Below, piece by piece: positions 20,506 to 33,000 of a stretch of DNA of 64,000 nt. Both the position numbers and the translations under genes were made by a program. Source of the stretch: Halichondria panicea (Eukaryota > Porifera > Demospongiae > Suberitida > Halichondriidae); contig NC_087380.1 of the NCBI RefSeq assembly GCF_963675165.1, positions 1,417,803 through 1,481,802 of the forward strand, read 5' to 3'. The notes under the pieces are model-generated. The model worked only from the letters and a program-made list of their open reading frames with translations, made no database searches and had not been told where the DNA came from. Positions within the stretch are counted from its first letter, which is position 1. Every line of letters begins with the position of its first letter.

Positions 20506-22149
20506 ACACATTTTCTTCATCCACTTATAATGCTATATGAAGTTTTGATGTCTGTATGTGTACAGTGATTGACTAGAAGCCATTTATAGGAAAAAACCCT
20601 AAAAGTGACTTGTGGTTCACTGCATTGACATTTTCAACATAGAATGGTTTGCAATGGAATGTAAGGCATGCATAACAAATTTGGTGTTGTAAAATTGAGC
20701 AGGGGAAAGGAGTTGAATCCTTTTGAAGCAAAACCATTGTTTAAATCAATTAGTGAGGCGTTAAGTGTATTCATGAAAATTGAATCCATACAAAATGTAG
20801 GCCCACCTCTTAGTTGACCTGCATAGTTGAATAGTGGCCTTAGTAATTCATTACTGAGTTATTATGTCTGATTGTAAAACAACATTTTGGCAGTTTATGC
20901 TGAATTGCACTATCCCTTGACAACCTCAGGGAAAAATGTACTATAAAAAACTACCATTTCTTTGTAAAAACCTCGTCAATTGCACATTATTTTTCCTAAA
21001 ATGTATTGAAAACATGGATACCATTCATCTGATAACATTATTACCATGGTTACTATCTTCCAAATATGACTAAGTTACATTACCAATAGTTTTGAAAATG
21101 CTGCCTCCAATACCAAGTTGTAGAAGCAACATTGGTATCAAAAGAATGCTCTTAGTGAGATCTACTGGATATTTGGTGTGAACTCATCTATTATAGCAAC
21201 TTTATTGAAAAAAACTGCGTATGATTTGAATGCCTACTGTATAAAATACGTGATAGCAGCCCTAAATATCCACCCTTGTTTCTATTACACTGTATAGTAA
21301 GAGCTTTCTTTTGATACTAATACAATGAAAGTGATTATTGGAGGCAGCGTTCTTTGAATAGCAAGTTAACGTACACAACAAGGCAGTAACCATGGTAACG
21401 ATGTTATAATCCCTGATCCATTTTACGTATATAATGAATCCCGAATCTGAAAGGTACACAATGAAACCATTAATTACACAATTACAATGAATAGATTGCA
21501 ATGCACCCTCATTTATGGCCTATAATTATTTGTGAAACGGCCTTAACCCCAACATGCATGTGCTGGACTAAACGCAGTGCTATGGTGAGTACACTCACAT
21601 ACCGTAATAGCGGGAAATTTTCACTGTTTGGCTCCAGAGCCCTCAGCAGAAATGTTGGTGGGTTCTATATTCGCGGTTCAATGCTAGGAAACCACACCCA
21701 CCAATAGCTGTGCATGTGAAATACCGGTGTGAAGTTTTGATTAAGTCAACCACAACATAAACAGAAACATAATTATGATATACTATACGTGTGCATGTAC
21801 TGGTTGTGGTTGTGGTCAAGATCAAATAAAATGTTTGTGGTATGCAGCTAACACCAGTGTCTTCCCACTACACTAACACTATGGTATTGAAAATCCGAGA
21901 GGGAGCAGCTAAACAAACAATGAGCTTATAAGTTTAGTAACATTGTACTATCATAAAATGATCCAGATGTCATTCAGAAATTCACAGAGCTGTGACAATG
22001 CACATAGTCATCAACTTTTGAAAGTCCCCTCCCAATACACGCAGTGCCACGTATAGATCAGTCACAGCAAGCTGTACAGAGACTATATAATACATAATTG
22101 CTAACTCTATCTATAACAAGTTCTGAAGGTGTCCCAACTATACAGCAAA
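20506..22149 (+). repeat. 5TM spacer and promoter region, copy i
   Basis: About 20940-22149 is repeated directly at about 23950-25158 and inverted at 14765-15700. The last 200 bp form the presumed promoter: a TATA-like ACTATATAATAC at about 22082-22093, then CTAACTCTATCTATAACAAG and the leader GTTCTGAAGGTGTCCCAACT before the ATG. 20506-20900 has no visible gene. Confidence 0.7.
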
Positions 22150-23049
22150 ATGAGTAGCAGAACGAATGGAACACCGGAGATTACATACGTACTTTGGGAC
22201 ATTGTACCAATAATACTTTCTTTCGTTATAGGTATCATAATAGCTGTGATACTTGGAATTTCGGCAGCATACTCAAAATGGGGCAGGATTCGTGGAAACT
22301 CTCTCATTTATTGGCTGTATGGAGGTCACCACATTGTCGAAGTGAGTGGAGAGGAGTTAACCATTGATAATAATACAGTTGGCACAACGCCCGGACTAAA
22401 ATGCCTACGTTCTGTTTTGGTAATAAATGCCGCAACACTTGCAACACTTCTGACCATGATCTTCTTTGATACTTTCGTGATAAAGTCTTATCTTGGCTGT
22501 TTAGAAACTATCGACTGCTATATCAAAAATAATGATTTCTACAAACATCCCCTCAACTGTTCATATCCTCTTAATCAAGAGCAGGAAATGATATGCTACG
22601 AGTTCAATTTTGATTTCTTTCAATCATTCGCAGACACGGGAGGTATTCTAGTTGCGGTGACTCTTGGAGTAGTTCTCATGACAAAGATGTGGATCTGCTG
22701 TGGTGAACGCAAGTGCATTAGAGATAGAACATATCCTGGGTGTGCGTTGTGTGGCTGGAAATGTCTTTTCGTAGTGATTGTACTTGGAATCACAGGTGGA
22801 CTACTTGTGCTTATACACATAGCTACTCATCATAGAAGGCTTACAGATTTCAGACTTGTAGGCCATATACTCCAGCACGTAGCAGTGATCATTTCATTCG
22901 TCATTACAATATTTACCCCATGGTACAAGTTGGTAGACCCAGGGGTAGACGAAGAATCTGGCATGATACAAGACGGCAAAATACAACCCGTACAACCACA
23001 AAAGCAGGAAAAAGAGACATCGTCACTACTTAGTAAAAGTAAAAAGTGA
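22150..23049 (+). CDS. 5TM-family protein (member 5, intact)
   Basis: 299 aa. The ATG at 22150 is the one shared by all paralogues; seven upstream in-frame codons belong to the leader. TM1 DIVPIILSFVIGIIIAVILG, then Lys/Arg-rich GRIRGN, the IYWLYGGHHIVEV motif, TM2 INAATLATLLTMIFFDTFV, a loop with Cys pairs (GCLETIDCYI, NCSYP, ICYEF), TM3 FDFFQSFADTGGILV and TM4 and TM5 ending FTPWYKLV. The short cytoplasmic-type tail is Gln/Lys-rich and ends LLSKSKK. Five membrane segments with one Cys-bearing loop are predicted. No resemblance to a named receptor or channel family that I can recognise. Single exon, TATA-like box about 60 bp upstream. Confidence 0.85.
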   Translation: MSSRTNGTPEITYVLWDIVPIILSFVIGIIIAVILGISAAYSKWGRIRGNSLIYWLYGGHHIVEVSGEELTIDNNTVGTTPGLKCLRSVLVINAATLATLLTMIFFDTFVIKSYLGCLETIDCYIKNNDFYKHPLNCSYPLNQEQEMICYEFNFDFFQSFADTGGILVAVTLGVVLMTKMWICCGERKCIRDRTYPGCALCGWKCLFVVIVLGITGGLLVLIHIATHHRRLTDFRLVGHILQHVAVIISFVITIFTPWYKLVDPGVDEESGMIQDGKIQPVQPQKQEKETSSLLSKSKK

Positions 23050-25158
23050 CTTGTATATATACGTGCCTTATAAACTTACCATATAGTAACAGTTAATTAA
23101 TTGACCTAGAAATATTTGTCTTTTGTACTGTATATATATATATGTGCATGTAAATGTTGTACATACGTGTCTTAAAGTAGTTAAAGCAAAGTCATATAAT
23201 TATAATAAAACTGAACTGTCTATACACCCAATATAATTATTGTACACACGAAAAAATGCACACATATAACAGCACTGTCAATCATCCATATACAACCTAC
23301 TGGTTGTAACAATTATCGGGTCAGGTTGCACATTTTTTGTTTTTTGTACAAAATTATGATAGCTATGTGCACAGTTTGCAAATTTCTAAGGTTGGAGCTA
23401 GTTTCTCATCTTACATACGTGATATCAGTAATGCAGGGATGTATGTGCCCACACTGGTTGGTATACGTATAGTGGTTGATACTAACCATCTCTATATAGA
23501 CAAAATAACCACCTCTTAGACTTATATAGTGTAGCTGGAGTCTTAGAGAAGTATGGTCCTTGGTGTTAGGATCCATGCAAAATTAACAAAAAGCAAAAAA
23601 GCCTCCCGAGACAACAAAACCAAGTCACAATCTAGCTTTCTACTTTAGTGACCCTTTTCCATTGTTCCTGCATGGTATGGGATCACTTCAGCTGTAAATA
23701 CGTAATAGTCCTATCTCGTAGTCTCGCGGGCCATACTTTAAAAATTGATACTACGTAGTATACTTTTATACGACAACCAAGCATCACTTTTTTCAGGTGT
23801 TGCATGCATGAGAATAAGCTTATGCGCATATGAAGGGTCCGACAATAATAGTTATGCAAGTTAGTCATGTACCGGGGTATAATATATTAGTTGTGCTACA
23901 AAACAAGTGAAAGTAAAAAGGTTGATAATAAAAACATAATTATGTTCTAGGTGTCCCTTGACAACCTCAGGGATTTGTAAAAACCTCGTCAATTGCACAT
24001 TATTTTTCCTAAAATGTATTGAAAACATGAATACCATTCATCTGATAACATTATTACCATGGTTACTATCTTCCAAATATGACTAAGTTACCTTACCAAT
24101 AGTTTTGAAAATGCTGCCTCCAATACCAAGTTGTAGAAAGCAACATTGGTATCAAAAGAATGCTCTTAGTGAGATCTACTGGATATTTGGTGTGAACTTA
24201 TCTATTATAGCAACTTTATTGAAAAAAAATGCGTATGATTTGAATGCCTACTGTATAAAATACGTGATAGCAGCCCTAAATCCACCCTTGTTTCTATTAC
24301 ACTGTATAGTAAGAGCTTTCTTTTGATACTAATACCATGAAAGTGATTATTGGAGGCAGCGTTCTTTGATTAAAGTAAATAGCAAGTTAACGTACGCAAC
24401 AAGGCAGTAACCATGGTAACGATGTTATAATCCCTGATCCATTTTACGTATATAATGAATCCCGAATCTGAAAGGTACACAATGAAACCATTAATTACAC
24501 AATTACAATGAATAGATTGCAATGCACCCTCATTTATGGCCTATAATTATTTGTGAAACGGCCTTAACCCCAACATGCATGTGCTGGACTAAACGCAGTG
24601 CTATGGTGAGTACACTCACATACCGTAATAGCGGGAAATTTTCACTGTTTGGCTCCAGAGCCCTCAGCAGAAATGTTTGTGGGTTCTATATTCGCGGTTC
24701 AATGCTAGGAAACCACACCCACCAATAGCTGTGCATGTGAAATACCGGTGTGAAGTTTTGATTAAGTCAACCACAACATAAACAGAAACATAATTATGAT
24801 ATACTATACGTGTGCATGTACTGGTTGTGGTTGTGGTCATGGTGGTATGCAGCTAACACCAGTGTCTTCCCACTACACTAACACTATGGTATTGAAAATC
24901 CGAGAGAGAGCAGCTATAAACAAACAATGAGCTTATAAATTTAGTAACATTGTACTATCATAAAATGATCCAGATGTCATTCAGAAATTCACAGAGCTGT
25001 GACAATGCACATAGTCATCAACTTTTGAAAGTCCCCTCCCAATACATGCAGTGCCACGTATAGATCAGTCACAGCAAGCTGTACAGAGACTATATAATAC
25101 ATAATTGCTAACTCTATCTATAACAAGTTCTGAAGGTGTCCCAACTATATACAGCAAA
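23050..25158 (+). repeat. 5TM 3' flank followed by spacer copy ii
   Basis: 23050-23950 is the 3' flank, found inverted at 12770-13861. 23950-25158 is a direct repeat of 20940-22149 and ends with the same TATA-like sequence, leader and ATG context. This shows a tandem duplication unit of about 3.0 kb (gene plus spacer). Confidence 0.75.
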
Positions 25159-26060
25159 ATGAGTAGCAGAATGAATGGAACACCGGAGATTACATACGTA
25201 CTTTGGGACATTGTACCAATAATACTTTCTTTCGGTATAGGTATCATAATAGCTGTGATACTTGGAATTTCGGCAGCGTGCTCAAAACGGGGCAGGATTC
25301 TTGGAAACTATCTCATTTATTGGCTGTATGGAGGTGACGTCGTCAAAGTGAATGGAGAAGACTTAACCATTGATGATATTGAAGTTAAAAAAACGCCCAG
25401 ACTAAAGTGCCTGCATTCTGTTTTAGTAATAAATGCTGCAACACTTGCAACACTCCTCACCATGATATTCTGTGACACTTTCATAATAAAGTCTGATTTT
25501 GGGTGTTCAAAAACAATATTCTAGATAACAACTACAATGAACATCCCCTCAACTGTTCATATCCTCTTAATCAAGACAAAATAATTTGCTACGAGTTCAA
25601 CTTCGAGTTCTTTTAAGCATTCGCGGACACGGGGGGTATTCTAGTTGTGGCAACCATTGCTGTAGTTCTCATGACAAAACTATGGATCCGCTGCGGTGAA
25701 CGCGAGTGCATTAGCAATAGAAAATATCCTTGTTGTGCGTTGTGTAGCTGGAAACTTCTTTGTGTAGTGAGTGTACTTGGAATCACAGGTGGACTACTTG
25801 TGCCTATACACATGGCTACTCGTAGAAGGCTTACAGGTTTCAGACTTGTAGGCCATATACTCCAGCATGTATAGCGGTGATAATTTCATTCGTCATCACA
25901 ATATTTACCCCATAGTACAAGTTGGTAGACAGACCTCCCCACCCCTGGTAGACGAAGGACAACACAGCGGAGGACTACGCGACCATGACACATCAGTAAA
26001 TTAAAGCAGGAAAGTCGAGGCAAAGAAGAAGGGAGCCCATTACTTCATATACATGCAGTG
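25159..26060 (+). pseudogene. 5TM-family pseudogene (member 6)
   Basis: Aligned to the gene at 22150, it opens normally (MSSRMNGTPEITYVLWD) but is disabled. A small deletion in the Cys loop leads to a stop at about 25522. FFQ-SFAD reads TTTTAAGCATTC, so the Gln codon is now TAA (25613-25616 area). A TAG follows at 25869 in the fifth helix, where TGTATAGCGGTG replaces the normal codons. It lies in the position of the intron after pseudo-exon L. Confidence 0.85.
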
Positions 26061-26304
26061 ACTTAATTGTACGTGTCTTATAAACTTACCATAGTAGCAG
26101 CTAATTAATTGACCTACAAATATTTGTCTGCAAATTATTTTGTACTACATGCATGTGCTTGTAAATGTTGAAATTAAACTTTTTACATACGTACGTGTCA
26201 TAATGATTATTACACTGTACACAGTCATGTAAACTGAATTGTCCATACAATCATTGTCCCATCAACAGTAATAATTATGTACAATATCCCATGCACACAC
26301 GTAC

Positions 26305-26432
26305 CTTCTCCATGAATCCTTTGCCAGAGAGCAGTGCTATCATGAAACTCAGTGCAGTGGATCTGAACTGTCTCAGTTGCTTCTCAGTGTGGGCCGCTAT
26401 ATTGAACAGTGCAGCGAAGGCAGCTGGATGCA
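26305..26432 (-). pseudogene. HEATR1 pseudo-exon L
   Basis: Matches real exon 37076-36931 including the donor GTACGT. About 27 bases in its 5' part are missing (GCAGCTGGATGCACAG joins what is separated in the real exon), so it can no longer supply the helix. Confidence 0.8.
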
Positions 26433-26552
26433 CAGACACTGTCAACTATAGTACTATAATTCAAATAAATGTGCATGGTACAAAATTTATGTAAACTTTT
26501 ACTATATATAGCTCCTGACACAACAGTATTGCCTGGGCACTAGAATTTTTGA

Positions 26553-26743
26553 AGGAATGCAGTAAGGGAGAAGTGCTGAATCAGCAGAGTAAGTCATCTG
26601 GATTCATCCACCAATGGAGGCAATAAAGGAATGCAAAAAGTAGAGTTATTGACAAACACATAATTAGCATTGCATACCTCCTCTCCTGTTTCTCTCCACA
26701 CTGCCCACACCCACACTAGTGAGGAGGTGTGTGTGAGAACATC
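26553..26743 (-). pseudogene. HEATR1 pseudo-exons K and J
   Basis: 26553-26625 resembles part of real exon K (GGGAGAAGTGCTGAATCAGCAGAGT and the intron phrase CAATGGAGGCAATAAAG). About 26678-26743 resembles the 3' part of exon J (CACACTGCCCACACCCACACT) with an internal deletion. They are remnants in the same order and orientation as the real exons. Confidence 0.75.
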
Positions 26744-27021
26744 ATGTACTGTCAGTGTGTTAATGATGATTGTGTCAGTTGTTGTGCTGTCAGAGCTGTC
26801 ATAGACTGTAGAGATGATGAATGGTAAAGGTACCTCCCAGCTATAGCTGTGCCTCCTTCCTTGTGAACTTATAATAAACATCGAGAATGGACTCTTCATT
26901 TTGTACTGAATGTCATTCTTCAAATAAATTATATCAGAGTGTGACTCCACACAGTAATTAATTCCCAATTTACAAAATAATTATACAGCACACATGTACA
27001 TGTGTCATTTTCCTAGCTACT
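26744..27021 (-). other. HEATR1 3' flank / 3' UTR
   Basis: Sequence immediately 3' of the HEATR1 stop codon. Parts recur after both pseudo copies of the last exon (7380-7450, 11240-11310). ATAATAAACATC near 26873 on the + strand is not oriented for this gene, and no certain poly(A) signal is seen on the minus strand. Confidence 0.5.
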
Positions 27022-30000
27022 CTAGAAGTACTGTTGTATTGGTTCTCCTAGTATCTGCTCAATGGTGGCCACCACCCTCTGAGTCAGCTGCTCCACCCCC
27101 TCACACTCGTCTGCACGGAAACAAGCATCACTATGAAACACACCTTCCAATAAAATGAACAAAACACCTCTATTGTTTTGGCAAGAATCAGCTATACAAA
27201 TCGAACTGATGCTTGCATACTGAGAATTGTGAAGTATACTGTATTTATACAGTATTGTTGAATTACAAGTTGTCCATTAGCAATGGAATGAAGGCTCGCC
27301 AATTGACGAGCAATATTAAGCAGCCAAATAGAAAATCCTCTATATACAGTACATCTAATGTAGCAATCAATACAGAGAGCGTTGCCATGCACACAAGACC
27401 CTCACCTTCCATGCATTCTGCCAGGAAGGGGACAGTCTCGGGCAGTAGGACCATAAACTCCTCCCCCAAACTCAGGTACGTCTCCTGGAGCACCTTCAGA
27501 GCAGACAAACGAATCTGGGGAACAATAAAACAGTTAATTACATTAGCCAACGTAGCTAATTGGAATGCTACGTACATGTACATAACTGGTGAAACTGAGA
27601 TCACTCACCTCTGATTTTGAGTGCTTTGTTTTGAGTAGCAATTGATAGTTGAGTGGTTTCCATAGCGAGTCTTTTCCAGCTGCCACTGCAAAGTGTGATA
27701 AGCAAGGCACCAAGTTAGTCTCCACTCTCTTGGAGTAGCACTCTGAGCCACCCATCGTGTTGGACACCTGTGTAGGGGAATGATCAGACATTGAGGTGTG
27801 GCTATATATCTGTGCTTTTTCGAAACTCATTAGACGGCTTTTCAGAGAGCCACAAAATGCATTTCAACTGTAAAAATGCAGAATCTTAAATATTATCAAG
27901 CTATAGCTGTCAAAACATTGGAAAAATCACCAAGGCTATTAGTGATTTTTCAGTCACTATACATATACGTATGTACCTGGTCCACAAGAGGTTGCATGAG
28001 AGTATCGAACCGCTCCTTGGTGAGGAAGCCACTCCCTCTATCGTAGGTGAAGCACTTGGTGAGGGTGTGCAGAATGTGGTCCAGCAGCTGACAACTCTTG
28101 GTGACGGGGGAGGCGCGGTCAAGTTCCAAATCCTCCATATCCTCATCAGGCGCATTGAACAGGGAGTCTGCACATGGGGATTGGTCATATATAGTAAATA
28201 ACTTTCGGAGGAAAAGGGTTCGGTTCTCAAACTTTGCTAAAAGCGATTTGGATTTATAACCCTTTACCGGTCAAAATGTTGTAATTTTTACAACAACAAT
28301 CTGGGAGGGAGCGTGCTATCAACTTGTGAATGCTGCATGATATTGGATTCTGTGGCAGATTGGATAGTATCATGAATGCGATTATCCTTTGATGTTCTGC
28401 TGAGCTGTTCAATTAGGACACTTAAAAAAAAAAAAAAAAAAAAAGGTTTAAAACAAGCTATACAGCATGTAGGACTGAGTAGTATCCATTGGTAGACCCT
28501 CTGGACTATCTTGGTAGCCATAGAATATTTTCGAAGAGGAAGCAGCAAGCCATTTGTGTACACAGGCACTTCACAAGTGGACACAAGCTCTACAATAGTC
28601 TACATGCTTGCTAAGCAGCTTAGTTGACCAGAGTGCAGCTTTTAAAGGCCACACATACTTCCATCGAGGCAGCAGCAAGGCATAAAATCGATGGTTAGTT
28701 TGTGCACAGCCATTGACCCACGCCCATCTCTACAAGCCATTAGCCACTTCATTTGGGGCGGAGATAACATCAAGCTAATTTGGTGGGTTGGGCTCAGATG
28801 CAAACTAAAGTGATGGAACTGTTCCAGATTTTCCAGATTGTGTGCGGCTGAACGGTAAAGGGATAAACACACAGTCACTAACTCCCTATCAGCTATTCAC
28901 AGACTTCAGATTGTTCATTGACGAACAGCTCCTATATACCAAATATTCTTTAGCTACATGTACTAAGCACGTGCGCTCACCTTCTCTGTCGTCATGGAGA
29001 GCGGTCAGGAGGGTGGTGATGTTCTTGATTATGTGGCCAGCAAATAGCAGAAACAGATTCTTCAGCTTTCCAGCAATACTGTATATAGGACAACACATAA
29101 CAACCATAACAGTGAAGCATTGATATACTGTAATACTGCAGGAATAGTACAGTGATAGAGGCCACCCTTGGCAGACCAACAATGGAACTAATAGCCGTTC
29201 AAAGATGCTCTATATAACGCTGGATCCCATTGTCCCACGTACTTATCTGCCAGATGGTAGAAGGTGATGAGCCTCTCTCTGGGAGCGCTGGTCTGGGTGG
29301 CCCAGTCCAAGAGCTGGATGAACATCGGTCTGAACAAAGCCTCAGATAGTTTGACCACCAACAAAGAGAAACCACGCACACACTCCGTCTCCACTGTCTC
29401 TATGGCAACCACCGGTAACTGGTCATCCTAAAACAAACAATTCAGAATAATTCCTTATCTACTACCGTATTACTAGAATATTTTGCTGGTGAAAAACCTT
29501 TGCAAATGAGCCACATCAGCAGAAAATTTGACCCTTTGCGATCTAGCTATTGTGTTCTGGCAAGGATCGTGTGTATTTACTAGTAATAATTTAGGTTTTG
29601 CGGATTTTATTCTTGCGAATTGATCAACCCTCGCAAAATTCGCAAATGTTTGATTCTCGCAAAACATTCAGTAATACGGTATGCTATTAAAAAATTGTAA
29701 AAGTTGCTCACTTGAGTTGCTCTGTAGTCGAGGGTAGCGGTAAAAACATTTAGGAGGACAGTGCTGTGACCTTTGACCTCGTCCTTGTTCATATGCTCGA
29801 TTGTTGTACTGAGCATGCCCAGTAGTGCAACCACACTCTCCTATAGCATCAGGTGATGCACACGACATAACATAATTCATTAGCATTCCCAACGTTTACA
29901 TGAAAAATGAGACAAAACAAATTCTCCTATATAATGATATTATAACATGGGCAGACTAACAGTACATGGCTGTATTATTGGTGACCATACTAGACAGGTT

Positions 30001-33000
30001 TCACTGTACACAGAAGCTTTAGAAGTCATTCCCCACAAACTGTACATTGAGCTAGTTCAAAACATCGCTATAGCTACCAATTCCTTCTATATAGAGGAGG
30101 TCACTAGCTCTTACTGGTTTCCCATGTTGCAGCACAGCTGGGTAGCACTTGAGGTAGGCAGGCAGTAACACTCGACTGGGCACACTCTTAGCAACACTTT
30201 GCCTAGAGCAATTGTGAAAGATTATATAGTGGTGGTACAACATGTATACTCAGCGCAAAATATTGACAGTTACATCACATAACTCTGACAACAGTTCGAA
30301 GTACTAAGAGTAAGACTGGAACCACGCCCCTTTCCTTTCCCATGGTCAAGAGATGATACACACATGACATTGTAGCTAGACTTGTATACCTCACTGCAGC
30401 GGACTCTTTGTTGAGGTCAGCGTTATCTCCACAGGTCAGAGAGGGATGGCATAACTATAGACACACGTAAAGAGTGAGAGTTAATGGTTTCATGGCCATG
30501 CACAGCTCACCTTGGTAACAATGTCGTTGATGTAAGAGCTGAGGAACTTTGGTAGTGCACTCACAATCATACCCAGTGCAGTAGCAGCACTCAACTGGAG
30601 GAGACCAGCACTGTACAGTGTGAGGGTGGTTGGTTCTGTAATACTATACCGACAGTAATGGAAGCTACATGTATATAGCTTACTTCAAGGCTGGCGGCTT
30701 ATTATAGTGGAGGCGAGGGGGGAGGTTGGAGAGGGTACGTACATGTATCTTACAGAATGCAATAAATATCATTTGGTATACTGACAGCTTAAATGTTTAA
30801 CAAGTATAAGCAGAAAGGGGAAAGAGAGAGGATAGTATATAACACACAACAGAATTAAGCTCCACTCAGGGGGAAGCTAATTTCAAGGATTACACTTACT
30901 TGTCATCTTGTGTCTTCCCGAGGGAGACCAGTATCAGTGGTAGTGCTGAGGGTAGTAGAGGGATTGAATGGGGGCCGAGAGAGGAGGTGGTCTCTCCCAC
31001 TGCTAACAGGGCATTGGACTTCACCTCACGAGGAGTGGGCTGACTCAAGAGGGAAAGCAATGGTCGTGCAGTCTAGAGAGAGTGTGTGTGTGCATGGGTG
31101 GTGCAGTTAGTTTCCAAGCTTATAGGAAGAGTACAGAGCAATAAACATTTAGCTACTGTACATAATGCTATACAATCATCGGGCCATTTTTGCTTAGACT
31201 TACCTTGACAAAGTGCTCGTGGTGTTTGCTGGCTAATCTTCTAGTGAGAAGTTTGACACTGTACAGAGCTGTCTGCCTCGTCACTGAAGGGGTGTGGTCA
31301 CTACATGCCACACCCACCAACACGTCCACTAGCTCAAGCATTGTGGGATCCTGCAGAGAGAGTACAGCTATGAATGGCAAATTGTACATTATATATGCAT
31401 CGAAATAGCACACAATAATAATTATTGTTATACACATAATTATTTGGAATCTGCATATTCATTACGGTTAGTGGCGCCCAATAGCAAAGGTATGTATGCA
31501 TGATATAATCGACAAGGTGAACCTTCTCACATTATCTACTTTTATTGTTAACCCTAAAGTCACACAATTAATGACTATCATTACAATGGCGCCATGTTAG
31601 CGAGGTTTGTAATAATTATGATAATGATTTAATGAGAATAGGAACCCAAATTAACCTGAAATCATGTAATTTATGAATATCATTATATAGTTGTGACGTG
31701 TTAGCGAAGGGTATGTAAGTGATAATCATTGACAAGATGACCGCCACCCACCCACTCACATGCTCGGCTGTGAATCTCATTTTGTTTTCTTCCAATCGCT
31801 TGTTGAGTATCTCCAATGCCTTCCTTTGTATGTCGCCAGTAGCAACTGTCTCCTCAGTAACCAACTGGGCTATAATGTCCAGGAAGGCTTGCGGAGACAA
31901 CAGAGAAATCACCTAAGTAGGTGGTGGGGAGGGGGGGGGGAGTTATAAAAATAGGAGGGTAATTGGCAATTGCAAGTGAGTGATCCCAGTGTATTATGCA
32001 TATTGCTAGTACTTCATAAGGAGTGTATGTGCATGGTATTGATCAGTTACTAATAGCGTACCTTGTCAGTGATGGTGTAGGTTTTGTTGATGAGTCCCTG
32101 CCAGTACTTTCCCTCCTTGTGGGGGAGAGTGGACCTGGTCTTGTTGAGGGCTAGAGAGTAACCCAACACTGTCTGGAGGAGCTTCAACACCACCTCTGCT
32201 GTGGCACTGGGGTCACACAAAGTCATCTGTGAGGATAAAGCCATAGTTAAGACATTTTAAAACAGTCAATAACACTCAGTGATCTGATGTTAAAATTCAT
32301 TGCATTCAATTGATCTGCGATCAGGGAACACATGAATAACGATGTAGTTCACACAAGTGTCTCCATACTAGCCTATAAAATGACTGATTTATTGTCACAG
32401 CGTCAACAACTACAGTTATTGAAGAATCTATCTAAAGGTGCAACAGCTACGGCAAAAATGCGTAACCGAACATATCTGGAGATTGAATACTTTTATTGGG
32501 ACGTTCTACCAATAGGAATATCGTTAATAGCAGGTATCATATGTCTACTGATACTTTGTTTCGTAAACAGCACATGTTTCCAGAACTTTGGAAACCGTCT
32601 CATTCCTTGGCTGTATGGAGGCAAACTTATTGAAGTGAACGGAGAAAATGATCAATTACAAAATGCAGTTAGAAACCGAAATTGTATAAAACGTGTATTG
32701 ATGGTAAATGTTGTAACACTCGCAATACTCCTCCTCATGAGCTTCTGTGACACAGTCATAACACGGTCCGATTATGGCTGTACAGATAATATTGAGTGCT
32801 ACATTGAACATAACAACTATAATGAAACGCCTCTTGATTGTTCAGATACTCTTAATGAAGACAAGAATATAGTTTGCTACCAGTTAAAATTTGATTTCTT
32901 TCAAGCATTCGCGGACATGGGAGGTATTCTAACCGTGGCAACTCTTGGAGTATATTTCCTATTAATTCGTTGCAATAAAACAAACCCTGTTCGGAAAATA

